A stretch of 64,000 nucleotides of DNA from Cytophagales bacterium WSM2-2 (lineage in GTDB: Bacteria; Bacteroidota; Bacteroidia; Cytophagales; Cyclobacteriaceae), in the NCBI GenBank assembly GCA_015472025.1, contig BNHL01000001.1, forward strand, positions 1-64,000, given 5' to 3'. The notes below the pieces were generated by a model. It was not told the origin of the DNA. It worked only from the letters and a program-made list of their open reading frames with translations, and made no database searches. The translations under genes and the position numbers were made by a program. Each line of letters begins with the position of its first letter. The first letter of the stretch is position 1. Positions 1-9,555 of this stretch are shown piece by piece.

Positions 1-3000
1 TAGGTTACTCCAGACATTCGCTGTCGGGGAACCCTTTGAGCCCCCGCCGGGAGTCTGCGCTCCACCTCCACCATAAGCAAAGGTGTAATTGCTCAGAGCA
101 CCTACTTGGTTGGTAATTGCCGCAGTTACTTTTCCGTTAAATGGGACAGATGGCGAAGTGAGAGAAGCATCACATATTGTATTATCGGCCTTAGTCAATG
201 TAATTGCTGGAAGGGCTTTTGAGTCCTGAACATTGACCGCTTGTGTTACCTGACAACCATCAGACTGTCTTGTTACCACGACAGTATAATCATATCCTGT
301 TCCCCCCTGCACTTTAATCAAATCTTTCGTGTTTGCTTTGTTGGTTCCATTGTTCACGGCAAACGCTGGTGCACCAGGACCTGTCCAAGCATACGTCACT
401 CCGGAACTTGGCGTTCCTCCGTCTACTTGAGTTACGCTCGCAGTACCATCCTCTTTTGTGGCAACGCAGTTTGTAGAACCCGTTGAACTGGTGGCAATAG
501 TCATTGCAGCGGGTGCCGCAAATACTTCAAAGCCCGATTTTGTAAAACAACCGGTGGCTGTTTGAGTGACCGTCACCGTGTACTTGGCTGTATTCAACTG
601 GTCATATTTATTTCCTGTTGATCCTCCTGCCTGATTGCCACCAGCAGGAAGGAATGCATAGGTATAATCTGTAGAAACCCCGCCCGCAGGCATGTTTGTT
701 ACATTAATAGTACCACTACCGTTATAATTAACTGCAGGACTAGTCAATGCACTATTACAAATTGAGTTCGTGGCAACTGCCATCGAGAGTTGAGGGTTGA
801 CTCTTGCATCGGGTACATTTACTGCTTTTGTCACCTGGCAGCCGTCCGACTGCCTCGTTACTACAACAGTATAATCATAACCTGCCCCCCCCTGTACCTT
901 GATCAAATTCTTAGTGTTCGCATTGTTAGTTCCATTATTCACTGCAAACGAAGGAGCACCTGGGCCTGTCCATGCATATGTCACGCCTACGGTCGGTGCA
1001 GGTGTGGTGGCATCTACTTGTGTCACCATAATCTGGCCATTTGCTTTAGCAATAAGACAGTTGGTTGACCCTGTGGCTGATGTTACAATAGTCATCGTCG
1101 CTGGGGTGTTTAACACGACTGCTGTTACCGGAGCAGCTGAACAGGCTACGTCCAAGCGAGTTACCACAAGGGTGTAGCTTCCACCGTTCAAACCAGTAAT
1201 GCTGGTTGTATTGCCACCAATTGCTGGGTCAGTAGATAATGGCCCATTGTGCCACGCAAAAGTGTAATTCGGTGCAGGTGTACCTACCGGGCCACCACTA
1301 AAAGTTACTGTCGCTGCAACTGATCCATTGTATGCCGCTGAACCTTTTGTAGGATCGCATGTAGTATTTGCGGCAGGTGTTAATGAAACAACCGGATAAG
1401 TCAGCTGCTGTGTGATTGTTACTGTATTGGTAGCTGTACATCCTGTTGCGGTTTTCGTAGCCTGAACCGTATAAGTGCCTGCCGCCAAGCCTGTTGGTCC
1501 CGCAATGGCATTTGCCGGAGCAGTACTCATTCCTGTGAACCATGCAAATGTAAATCCTGCAGTCACACCTCCCACATTCGCTGTAGCCGTACCATTCGGT
1601 GCAGCCGCGTTACAAGATGTCTGTTGTGCTGTTTGTGAAGGGCTAACTGTAAAGGCAGGAGGTAATCCGACTGTTACAGTTTTGGATGCCGAGTTACAAC
1701 CGGACGTATTATCAGTTGCAACAACGGTGTAAGAACCTGCTGCAATGGAATTATAAGTTGCCCCTGTAAAATCAGCAGCCGGTTTGACGGCCACCCCGTT
1801 ATACCAATTGAAAGTATAACCTGTTGTTATACCTCCCACATTTGCTGTCGCACTTCCCGAATTTGCGGGTACGCAAATCGCGTCTGTCGGTGTGGCGGTC
1901 ACTGTAGGATTAACCGAGTTATCCGGTTCAGCCAGTGAAACCACCGCCTGGCATCCTGAACTTATATCAGTTACCAATACTGTGTATGTCTTACCACCTT
2001 TCAGGTTGGTAGCAATATAGCCTACCCCAACCTCCGGGCTTGTAAAAATATCGTTACCCTCGTACCATTTGAAGGTGTAGTTTGTAACTGGGTCACCGCC
2101 GTTAACTACTGCGTGAAGTTGTCCATTGGGAGCAGAGCAACTTGTGTTTGGTTTATCAACGACTATGGAAGCAGTCATTGTTTTATTGACACGGTTGATC
2201 GTGACTGTGCCAACATCTGTACTACATCCTGCTGTTTTGTGAGTAGCTACTACACTATAAGTACCTGCAGCCAATCCAGAATAAGATGAACCCGTGTATA
2301 CTGGCGCTCCGGCTACAGGCCCATTGTACCAACTAAAGTTATAGTCAGTTGTATTTTGAACTCCATTTACCAACACGTATGCCTTGGCCGCTCCATTATC
2401 AGGAACGGTTGCGCCAAGGCACTTTACGTTGTCGGAAACCTTCACTGCAGTAACAGTCCCGGGCTTCGGAATTACACTTGCCGACAATACGTTGTCATAG
2501 TCACATTCTATAAACGAAGAGTTAGGTAATTTAATGGGCGTAGGTACAGTAGTGCCTGCATCATTCAGTGCAATATAAAGTGTAAACGCCCCGCCAGTTC
2601 CTGTCACTTTCAGCGCAGGAAATGTTGCAGATTCATTTTTCTTTAAGACTACCGGAATGGTGATCGTATTTAATTTCACAGCACCCGCCTTCGTCGGATC
2701 TCCACTATAAAATGTAATGGGTACGTTCCCGTTGATCGTGACGTCTCCCACATTTTGAACTCCCATTGTAATCGTGAAGTCAGTATCAGGACATGTTGGT
2801 GCTTGAACACTGAGCAGTGATTTCACATTCACCAAGTCGGGAGAAGCATATGTGGGACAACCTTTGGAGTCGAGGTAAGGTGTCTGGTTAAGGAAAGTGT
2901 TCAGTGGTCTGTTAGGACCTTGCGTACACGTACCTGTTGACCAAACCAGCCAACTCTTCTGCATGATTTTTGGAATACTCAAGTCATCATTGATGTTAAC

Positions 3001-4527
3001 ATTGAAGTAGCCGTGCTGATTCCAAACCTTTCTTGAAGGAACCCAGGGAACTCCAGCAGATTGAAATACTCTGACGTGAGAGTTAATAGAATAATTCAAA
3101 TCACAAAAGTTACTCCAGGCAAGTTTATCATCGAAACCGCAAGTCACGCACAAATCAGTAGCTCCATCACCATCCACATCCGCGACTACAGGGTATTCCA
3201 CATTCGTACGAGCTATACACTGCTGACTGGTATTAACTGATCCATCCTTTCCATTGATGATGTATAGGTATTGCTCATCTCGGTAAACGACCTCGGCTGC
3301 TCCATCACCATTAAAGTCGTAAACCGTACAACCAGTATAACCTGAAGTTTCTTCATTCACAGTTACTCTCCACTTCAGATTCCAGTTCTCGTCTAGTGCA
3401 TACAAATATTTTCCTGAGACGTAAGCGGCATTCATTTTACCATCCCCGTCGATATCTGCAATATTCACGCGTCCTGTTCCGTTCTGCCATCCGTTAGAAT
3501 AGTAATAGCCAGATGCGTTTGTACATCCGGCGATGAAAACTTTAGTTGAGATTTTATCAATATATTTTTTGACCACGTTGTTGGTCACATCCCAGAAATA
3601 CAAGGTGGTATTATCATCCTCTGCTCCATCTGAGCCGGAAGCAATAATATCCAGGTTTCCGTCCTGGTTGTAATCTGCCACGCTCGTTGAACTCTGAACC
3701 TGCCTGATGTTAAAACTTGAGACACTCTTTTGAAGTGATAAGCTACCTACACCAGAAGACCGGTTTCCAAGGCTCACGCTGAATATTTGACAGCCCAGTA
3801 CCAACTCCAGTTTGTTGTCGTTGTTCAATATATCAACCGCTATTCCCTGCCCAACCACGTGATCGGAATTTGTTCCAGCTACAATTCTAACGCCAGTATG
3901 TGCATCCAGAATCTCATCACGTGTATAGATTTCTACTTTACCATCGTTATCAAAGTCTGCAAGGCCAAATTGTGCAGCGGTTGCATTTAGTCTAGGACTC
4001 TTCCATAAGAAATTCAAGTTGCAGTCATAAGCATATATACGATATATGCCATTTGAATTGTCTGATGTGGAAACAAATACCTGTCCGCAATTGTCATTGT
4101 TAATATTTCCGATCACTATTTCCCTGTCAATATTTGTAAGGTTTAGTGATTTTAGCGTTTTGCCGGTTTTACCATCGAGTTTATAGATATAATTGCCTTG
4201 AATCTCAGTGGCATATACCTCCGGAATACCGTCCCTATTCAAGTCTCCAATGGAAGTACGGTTCAGGTGATTCGTTGTTTGGTTATCAGATCCCCACTTC
4301 AGTTTCATGGAAAACTGAGGGAACGCAGACGGCTTGGCCTGGCATACTACATCGTTACCAATGTAGAAGTTTGCGCATGCGGCATTTCCTGCGCAGTTGC
4401 TGTCGAAACAGTCGATGAATCCATCGCCATCATCGTCTTTTCCGTTGTTACAAATTTCCTGTCCGTAACCAACGGACATGGCTGTCGCAACAAGAAAGCC
4501 AGTTAATACCAGTCCAATCGTTTTCAT
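1..4527 (-). CDS. Giant secreted FG-GAP / SprB-like repeat protein (3' end outside window)
   Basis: The frame stays open from an ATG at 4527 to the left edge, at least 1509 codons. An N-terminal signal peptide ends near AMSVGYGQ and is followed by a Cys/Asp-rich MopE-like calcium motif (KDDDGDGFIDC). Residues ~60-450 hold about seven FG-GAP/VCBS motifs such as IGDLNRDGIPEV and VADVDGDGATDL. A CARDB-like adhesive segment follows, then at least eight Ig-like modules of ~90-100 residues with the GTYTVVATxxxSGC signature typical of SprB-type gliding adhesins. The gene starts 12 bases after the stop of the upstream cargo gene, so it is the third gene of the operon headed by the PorP-SPOR gene. I infer a T9SS-exported surface adhesin; its C-terminal sorting domain would lie outside the window. 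Confidence 0.85.
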   Translation of the reverse strand, partial: MKTIGLVLTGFLVATAMSVGYGQEICNNGKDDDGDGFIDCFDSNCAGNAACANFYIGNDVVCQAKPSAFPQFSMKLKWGSDNQTTNHLNRTSIGDLNRDGIPEVYATEIQGNYIYKLDGKTGKTLKSLNLTNIDREIVIGNINNDNCGQVFVSTSDNSNGIYRIYAYDCNLNFLWKSPRLNATAAQFGLADFDNDGKVEIYTRDEILDAHTGVRIVAGTNSDHVVGQGIAVDILNNDNKLELVLGCQIFSVSLGNRSSGVGSLSLQKSVSSFNIRQVQSSTSVADYNQDGNLDIIASGSDGAEDDNTTLYFWDVTNNVVKKYIDKISTKVFIAGCTNASGYYYSNGWQNGTGRVNIADIDGDGKMNAAYVSGKYLYALDENWNLKWRVTVNEETSGYTGCTVYDFNGDGAAEVVYRDEQYLYIINGKDGSVNTSQQCIARTNVEYPVVADVDGDGATDLCVTCGFDDKLAWSNFCDLNYSINSHVRVFQSAGVPWVPSRKVWNQHGYFNVNINDDLSIPKIMQKSWLVWSTGTCTQGPNRPLNTFLNQTPYLDSKGCPTYASPDLVNVKSLLSVQAPTCPDTDFTITMGVQNVGDVTINGNVPITFYSGDPTKAGAVKLNTITIPVVLKKNESATFPALKVTGTGGAFTLYIALNDAGTTVPTPIKLPNSSFIECDYDNVLSASVIPKPGTVTAVKVSDNVKCLGATVPDNGAAKAYVLVNGVQNTTDYNFSWYNGPVAGAPVYTGSSYSGLAAGTYSVVATHKTAGCSTDVGTVTINRVNKTMTASIVVDKPNTSCSAPNGQLHAVVNGGDPVTNYTFKWYEGNDIFTSPEVGVGYIATNLKGGKTYTVLVTDISSGCQAVVSLAEPDNSVNPTVTATPTDAICVPANSGSATANVGGITTGYTFNWYNGVAVKPAADFTGATYNSIAAGSYTVVATDNTSGCNSASKTVTVGLPPAFTVSPSQTAQQTSCNAAAPNGTATANVGGVTAGFTFAWFTGMSTAPANAIAGPTGLAAGTYTVQATKTATGCTATNTVTITQQLTYPVVSLTPAANTTCDPTKGSAAYNGSVAATVTFSGGPVGTPAPNYTFAWHNGPLSTDPAIGGNTTSITGLNGGSYTLVVTRLDVACSAAPVTAVVLNTPATMTIVTSATGSTNCLIAKANGQIMVTQVDATTPAPTVGVTYAWTGPGAPSFAVNNGTNNANTKNLIKVQGGAGYDYTVVVTRQSDGCQVTKAVNVPDARVNPQLSMAVATNSICNSALTSPAVNYNGSGTINVTNMPAGGVSTDYTYAFLPAGGNQAGGSTGNKYDQLNTAKYTVTVTQTATGCFTKSGFEVFAAPAAMTIATSSTGSTNCVATKEDGTASVTQVDGGTPSSGVTYAWTGPGAPAFAVNNGTNKANTKDLIKVQGGTGYDYTVVVTRQSDGCQVTQAVNVQDSKALPAITLTKADNTICDASLTSPSVPFNGKVTAAITNQVGALSNYTFAYGGGGAQTPGGGSKGSPTANVWSNL
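229..504 (-). repeat. Ig-like module Y, copy 2 (92 aa) of the giant repeat protein
   Basis: This in-frame module begins MTIATSSTGSTNC and ends SDGCQVTQAVNV. It matches the module at 814-1095 over its whole length. The core GVTYAWTGPGAP and the DYTVVVTRQSDGCQVT block are shared, while many third codon positions differ. A different module (X) separates the copies, and a second copy of X begins at the left edge, so the true unit is an X+Y pair of about 590 bases. Confidence 0.8.
814..1095 (-). repeat. Ig-like module Y, copy 1 (94 aa) of the giant repeat protein
   Basis: This in-frame module begins MTIVTSATGSTNC and ends SDGCQVTKAVNV. It pairs with the module at 229-504, with two extra residues in the loop before GVTYAW. 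Module X (505-813, containing NSICNSALTSP) follows it in translation and is echoed at 1-228 (NTICDASLTSP), which supports duplication of a two-module block. Confidence 0.8.
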
Positions 4528-4539
4528 ATTCTTTAGAAC

Positions 4540-7500
4540 TTATCTAATAATATTAATACTACCACCTAAATAATTCCCGGGAGAGTCATCGCATTTGATG
4601 ACGTAGTAGTACACCCCTGCAGGTAAAACTTTCCCTTGTGAGGATGTGCCATTCCAGTCGTTTAAATAAGGTTTCGCTTCAAAAATTTTAAGCCCCCGTT
4701 CATCATAGATAGCCACTCCACACGTGTTTGCAACGGGAGCATTCTCTACTTTCCATACATCATTTATGCCATCCGCATTGGGGGAGAAGAATTTGTCCGG
4801 AATGAGGCCATTCAGGGTTTTATCCGGTATTACGGTCAGATCAACGGTTGCCGAACCCTTGCAACCGTTTGCATCTTTTCCCAGAATGGTATAAGTCGTA
4901 CTGAATTTGGGAGAAGCTACGGGGTTAGCAATTAAAGAATCCGTCAAATTTGCAGAATTTGGGCGCCACAGGAAACTCGTTAAAGTTCCAGTTACATTCA
5001 ATTGTGATGTACCTCCAGCGTGGATAGTGGAGGGGTCTGCAGATGGGGTTACGACAGGAGCACTTAACTGCGTCACTGTTTTCGTTGCTGTGATCTTACA
5101 ACTTCCAGAAGTCAGATCGACAGAAAAATCTCCACCCTGTTTCGCCTGAATCGACGAGGTTGTTTTGCCGGTATTCCACAAGTAAGAATCGAACGTGCCG
5201 CTTATTTGCAGCTGTAAGCTGTCTCCCGGACAAACACTGAAAACACCTGAAGGCGTAGTGATATTTGCCGGTGGTGCGCTTTGAACCAAAATGGGAAGCA
5301 CTTTGAAAGACGGACAACTCTGATTGCGATAGCTCACCGTGTGCTTTGCATTATATGTCTGAGGAGTGGTATAGAAATGAGTGGCATCTTTAGTGGCAGC
5401 GGTGCCCGTATCACCAAAATCCCAGCTATAGTTCACCTCGGTGTCCTCCGGATCTGTGTCTACAGTTGACTGGTCAGTGAAATTGATTACTTGCGTTGTG
5501 CACACTGTTGATGGTGGTGAAAAATTCACAGTTGGAGGCTGTGCTATTCGTACTTTTTTTGGTGTTGTTGAAATTGCCGCACAGGAAGTATTAATGGTGG
5601 ACTTCAATTTTATAAAATACTTACCCGTAGTTGATGCTGTGAAAGTTGAATTAGTAGCTCCAGCAACATCTCCGCTTGTCGACTCCGCCCATTGATAGGT
5701 AAAATTTGAGACCGATGGAAATACCGTGTACTGTTTAGTTTGTCCTGTGCAAATAATATCTGATCCTGAAAACTGCACTTCAACCCCGGGGATATCCACT
5801 ACATCCACAATTAAAGTTGCCCGTTGCTGCACACATGATCCAACCATTACCTCGAGTGTATATTTTCCGGCCTGATCTGGCTGAAATCCGGGACGGTTTG
5901 CCGTCAAGCCGTGTGCTGTAAACGATCCGGGTCCAGTCCAGACGTAATCGCTGGCAGAGACATCGTTGACTGAAAGCGTGAGCGTACCGCCAACACAAAC
6001 CGGTGTTACAGGGTTAGGTGTAGCCGTGCTCAGGGAAGAACCGGACACAACATTTATCTGAACAGCAGAAGAGGTTTTCGAGCACGAACCACTGACGAGT
6101 TTAACTGTATATGCACCTCCGGCAGCAGAAACATCAAGGAAAGGGTTAGTGCCCGGAGCACCTTGTGATATTCCGTCCTTAAACCATTCATAAGTCGAAC
6201 CCGGATTGTTGGATGCATTTAAGCGCTGAGTAAATCCGTTGCAGATAGTGATCGGCCCAAGAGGTGAAAGTTTGGGAGTAACGCAGTTTACATTTCGGAA
6301 AATAGAAATTTTAGAAGCAATTACGCCCTGATAATCAATGCTTGTATACACCAAGTCTGGGCGCCCGTCATTGTCGACATCGCCAATACGAACATGACGA
6401 TTAGGGAACGTGGTAGTTACCGTTTGCAACTGAAAATTGAAATTTCCGGAAGTGCTGGAATTGTTTAGAACAGAAATAAATTGTTGCGTAATTGAACATA
6501 CAATCAGATCAGTTTTTCCATCACCATCAACATCACCAAAATCGAGACCCCAGGGATTGGAGGCTGTCTGGGGCGTAGGAGTCGTTTGGAAAAATACAGG
6601 ATCTGCAAATTTAATTGCTGAAGCAGTACATTGGTTCCCCAGGATCACCACCCCGGAAGAGACAACAGCTGTAGCGGCAATATCCGGTTTTGAGTCGCCA
6701 TCCAGATCCCCAATGCGGAGATTGGATATGGTAGCCACCGCAGTGGATATGTCCACCGGAGTAGCAAAACTCAGGCTGCCAGGTGAACTTTGATTTTTTA
6801 CAATTGAAATAATGCCTGTTTGCCCCAAAAATTCACTGACAATTATTTCCGGGAACGAATCTCCATCGAAGTCCCCGACCGCTATTCCATCGGTGCTAAG
6901 TCCCGAGGTAGTAATGATCGTAGGCGTCCCAAACTGAATGCTAGCCAATGTACCCTGTCCTGGCAATACGATGAACCGACCGCTTGATTGATCCGTGATG
7001 ACTACATCCATTTTCCCATTCATATCCAAGTCGACAACTTTAGATTGGCTCAACTTGCCACCACTGACGGTTACTGTTTGCATAGTGAATGAGATGGCTC
7101 CAACAGTACTGGTATTTTTATATACGAAAAGACGTGCTCCGTTTTTCTCTGTGACAAGCAGATCGGGTTTGCCATCCCCATTCAAATCGCCCGAAGAAAC
7201 ATGCAGTGTAATAGTACCCGGGGTAAGGATGGATTTGGTAAATGAAACAGTACCTGGCGTACTCGTATTCAAAAAAACAGAGATATTATTTGAGCCCGAA
7301 TTGGCAGTAGCCACATCCGATTTACCATCGCCATCAAAATCAGCAAGTGTTAAATCATAGAGGTCGCTTTCCGAAGCAAAATCTGTTTGGCCAACCAATT
7401 GAGTTTTGTCGAAAGGGTTTGTCCCTCCATAACTCAATAAAAATGGGTCTCTGGAATAGCCTGCGAGCCCCGTTGAAGTATTTAAAACACCAACATTTTC

Positions 7501-7752
7501 AAACACAGCTCCCGAGGGCACTTTTACTTCGATCAATTGATCTGAAATTGACTGAGGTGTGGCCGAAACACTGCCAAAGAGAACCTTAATATTGGAAGCA
7601 TTCGTTCCGAAATTGATTCCCTGAATGGAAATAGTTTCCTGAGAGCCGGCAGAACTACGGCTCAATGATTTTATAAACGGAACCTGTCCAAATAGTGCTC
7701 CTGAACCCGCGATAAAAAGGGCTGTCCAGACGAAATGAATTTTGTGCTTCAT
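4540..7752 (-). CDS. T9SS cargo: FG-GAP/PKD protein with gliding-motility C-terminal domain
   Basis: The protein has 1070 aa and a signal peptide ending GSGALFGQ. Residues ~25-100 resemble an IPT/TIG domain. Residues ~120-490 hold about seven FG-GAP/VCBS calcium loops (e.g. LADFDGDGKSDV, FGDVDGDGKTDL), forming a probable beta-propeller. Ig-like domains and a PKD domain (YSWDFGDTGT) follow. The last ~90 residues are the type B T9SS sorting domain (gliding motility-associated C-terminal domain): FSPNADGINDVW, then YDERGLKIFE, then LPAGVYYYVI. It lies 18 bases after the PorP-SPOR gene and 12 bases before the giant repeat gene. Type B cargo commonly depends on a PorP/SprF-type partner, and such a gene lies immediately upstream. 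Binding target unknown. Confidence 0.9.
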   Translation of the reverse strand: MKHKIHFVWTALFIAGSGALFGQVPFIKSLSRSSAGSQETISIQGINFGTNASNIKVLFGSVSATPQSISDQLIEVKVPSGAVFENVGVLNTSTGLAGYSRDPFLLSYGGTNPFDKTQLVGQTDFASESDLYDLTLADFDGDGKSDVATANSGSNNISVFLNTSTPGTVSFTKSILTPGTITLHVSSGDLNGDGKPDLLVTEKNGARLFVYKNTSTVGAISFTMQTVTVSGGKLSQSKVVDLDMNGKMDVVITDQSSGRFIVLPGQGTLASIQFGTPTIITTSGLSTDGIAVGDFDGDSFPEIIVSEFLGQTGIISIVKNQSSPGSLSFATPVDISTAVATISNLRIGDLDGDSKPDIAATAVVSSGVVILGNQCTASAIKFADPVFFQTTPTPQTASNPWGLDFGDVDGDGKTDLIVCSITQQFISVLNNSSTSGNFNFQLQTVTTTFPNRHVRIGDVDNDGRPDLVYTSIDYQGVIASKISIFRNVNCVTPKLSPLGPITICNGFTQRLNASNNPGSTYEWFKDGISQGAPGTNPFLDVSAAGGAYTVKLVSGSCSKTSSAVQINVVSGSSLSTATPNPVTPVCVGGTLTLSVNDVSASDYVWTGPGSFTAHGLTANRPGFQPDQAGKYTLEVMVGSCVQQRATLIVDVVDIPGVEVQFSGSDIICTGQTKQYTVFPSVSNFTYQWAESTSGDVAGATNSTFTASTTGKYFIKLKSTINTSCAAISTTPKKVRIAQPPTVNFSPPSTVCTTQVINFTDQSTVDTDPEDTEVNYSWDFGDTGTAATKDATHFYTTPQTYNAKHTVSYRNQSCPSFKVLPILVQSAPPANITTPSGVFSVCPGDSLQLQISGTFDSYLWNTGKTTSSIQAKQGGDFSVDLTSGSCKITATKTVTQLSAPVVTPSADPSTIHAGGTSQLNVTGTLTSFLWRPNSANLTDSLIANPVASPKFSTTYTILGKDANGCKGSATVDLTVIPDKTLNGLIPDKFFSPNADGINDVWKVENAPVANTCGVAIYDERGLKIFEAKPYLNDWNGTSSQGKVLPAGVYYYVIKCDDSPGNYLGGSINIIR

Positions 7753-7770
7753 CGCTATCCTTAATAGTCG

Positions 7771-9354
7771 TTATTGTACTGTGAGTAACCAGACTTGACT
7801 TAATATCTTGTTTTTGCGCAGTCGCTCACGTTCTGCTTTAGCAGCATCGATTTCACCCTCCTGAGCGACAAATACATACCAGATATTTCGAACCGAGAGG
7901 TGCCCGAAATCAGATTTATATCCTAGTGAAGTCAGTGTTTTTGCGTAGTGCTCGGCATTGGCCCTACTCTGGAAAGCTCCAGAAATAACATATGTGGCAG
8001 CATCCAATTCCTCATGGTGTGTTCCGCGTTTCACAAAGTCGTGGCGCTCATTTGCAGGATGGTCGTGGACATCATCGTGCTTGCCTTCCGAGTGATCTTC
8101 AAGGTGTTTATCGAGTGCCTTGCGTTCCTCCTCATGTGCCTTTCGTTGGGCAACGGTATCGGTGTGAACCTTAGGGAGAGTCTCATGTTGTGTAGCCGGG
8201 TTATTTATCTTATGAACAGGCTGTTGTACGACCACTGGAGTCTTCTTCGCAGTATCATTTTTAGCTATAACCACAGGTTGTTGCTTGGTCTGGTTTTTCT
8301 GAACTGGCGTGACGACCGGCTGCGTTTTCTGAACAAATTTCGATTGATGGTTAACAGGTGCCACGGACGCAATCTTGGTCGGTGGAGGGATTGGCTTCTT
8401 GTCCCTGAATTTTCTTACCTGGCCTAACCGCAAAGTCAATAGCAAGTCGTGAGTCTTTAACGGAAGGTCTCCCCCGAAACCTGGCTCATAAAAATAGCTG
8501 AAGGAAATGTCGTCCGTACTAAATCCAATTCCGGGAATAAAGCCGGAGTACTGTCTATAACCAGCTGACAACCATATGTTTGGACTAAAGTTATATTTTA
8601 CCGTCCCCTCAAAAAGACTTCCAAAAACGGAATAGCGATAGACTGAGAAGACTTCGAGAGGTATGCTTACCTCTTTTTTACTGCCTCTTTTATATGACTT
8701 GCTTTTTCCCTTCTTGATAACCTGCGGTTTAGGGTTCCATTTACTGAACGAAGCGGTCAGGATAGCATTATCAAAGAATGAGAACGAATACCTCGCATCC
8801 AGATTTTGATCGGTAAGCAGCTTTGGTAGGCTAATCCCAAAATTGAGGCCGTTGGTATTTTTCAATAGCATACCAAACGAGGCGCTTGGAATCATACTGG
8901 AAGACAGCGTGCTGAGTGACGGGTCGCTTACCGCCTTCACATCATTTAAATTGACTGTATTCGACAAGACACCGCCTGATAAACCAAAGAAAAGCCTGTT
9001 TTTGGTGCTCAGGGGTATTCCGTAAGCATATGACAGTGAGGCATTTGTTGAGTTAAGGAAGCCCCTCGAAAACGAATTTATCTGAAACCCAACACCAGCC
9101 CTGGTTTCGTCCAACAAGACGGTACCGGTAAGTGTGGCTATCGTTGGCGCCCCGGATATCCCAAACCACTGCCTTCTATATCCCGCATTGATTTGAACTC
9201 TTTCTGTGGCTGCGGCAGCCGGGTTATAGATATAGGGGTTAAGGAAATAGCCATCGTACAAAGGATAGTTTTGAGCGAAAATTTCTGAGGCACCAATGAA
9301 AGCGAGTAAGACGGGTAATACCTTATTAAATCTCACAAAATCCTTTATTTTCAA
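7771..9354 (-). CDS. PorP/SprF-family T9SS membrane protein fused to a SPOR domain
   Basis: The first ~320 residues match the PorP/SprF barrel family: a signal peptide ending ASEIFAQ, then NPAAAATERVQINAGYRRQW. A Thr/Pro/Lys-rich linker leads to a His/Glu/Asp-rich stretch with 11 His in about 63 residues. The last ~74 residues form a SPOR domain (TYVISGAFQSRANAEHYA...), a fold that binds denuded peptidoglycan. Total length is 527 aa against roughly 300 for a plain PorP/SprF. I chose the TTG at 9354 because GGGAGG lies about 10 bases upstream and the signal peptide follows directly. A GTG at 9420 is in frame but lies upstream of a TAAATTTG promoter element. It heads the adhesin operon and probably serves export or anchoring of the two downstream cargo proteins. 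Confidence 0.85.
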   Translation of the reverse strand: MKIKDFVRFNKVLPVLLAFIGASEIFAQNYPLYDGYFLNPYIYNPAAAATERVQINAGYRRQWFGISGAPTIATLTGTVLLDETRAGVGFQINSFSRGFLNSTNASLSYAYGIPLSTKNRLFFGLSGGVLSNTVNLNDVKAVSDPSLSTLSSSMIPSASFGMLLKNTNGLNFGISLPKLLTDQNLDARYSFSFFDNAILTASFSKWNPKPQVIKKGKSKSYKRGSKKEVSIPLEVFSVYRYSVFGSLFEGTVKYNFSPNIWLSAGYRQYSGFIPGIGFSTDDISFSYFYEPGFGGDLPLKTHDLLLTLRLGQVRKFRDKKPIPPPTKIASVAPVNHQSKFVQKTQPVVTPVQKNQTKQQPVVIAKNDTAKKTPVVVQQPVHKINNPATQHETLPKVHTDTVAQRKAHEEERKALDKHLEDHSEGKHDDVHDHPANERHDFVKRGTHHEELDAATYVISGAFQSRANAEHYAKTLTSLGYKSDFGHLSVRNIWYVFVAQEGEIDAAKAERERLRKNKILSQVWLLTVQ

Positions 9355-9360
9355 TAGTAA

Positions 9361-9386
9361 AATTCCTCCCAATTTGCGCAAATTTA
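9361..9386 (-). promoter_or_regulatory. -7 element, palindrome and RBS of the PorP-SPOR operon
   Basis: On the minus strand a TAAATTTG element (9386-9379) matches the Bacteroidota -7 consensus TAnnTTTG. It overlaps a perfect 14-bp palindrome AATTTGCGCAAATT (9371-9384), a possible operator. A GGGAGGAATT Shine-Dalgarno-like stretch (9370-9361) sits just before the TTG start. No good -33 TTG is at the right distance, so the promoter call is tentative. Confidence 0.45.
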
Positions 9387-9488
9387 TTAAGTCTGACAAG
9401 CCAGATCGGTCGGTTGACACCGTTATATACCCGTGTAACTATTACAAGGTAGAAATCAACAGGATACGTTTCCTTTCGCCAGATGACA

Positions 9489-9519
9489 TTGGGAATGAAG
9501 GCGCATACTCGTATTTTTG
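9489..9519 (+). promoter_or_regulatory. Bacteroidota-type promoter for the 9556 barrel gene
   Basis: TTG at 9489-9491, 20 bases, then TATTTTTG at 9512-9519. This fits the sigma-ABfr consensus TTG...TAnnTTTG. Transcription would start near 9525, about 30 bases before the ATG at 9556. Confidence 0.65.
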
Positions 9520-9555
9520 TTATAATCTATAGTTATTAAACCCGAACGGCTGGCG

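Noticed and set aside
229..1095. Repeats considered as a CRISPR array or insertion element
   Set aside because: Copies are ~280 bases, in frame, with protein-level conservation and different sequence between them; no terminal inverted repeats or transposase.
1..4500. Plus-strand open frames across the giant gene (e.g. 790-1068, 899-1177, 1475-1732)
   Set aside because: They are antisense shadows of the minus-strand repeat protein, which has a continuous frame, a signal peptide and coherent domains. The antisense products look like composition artefacts.
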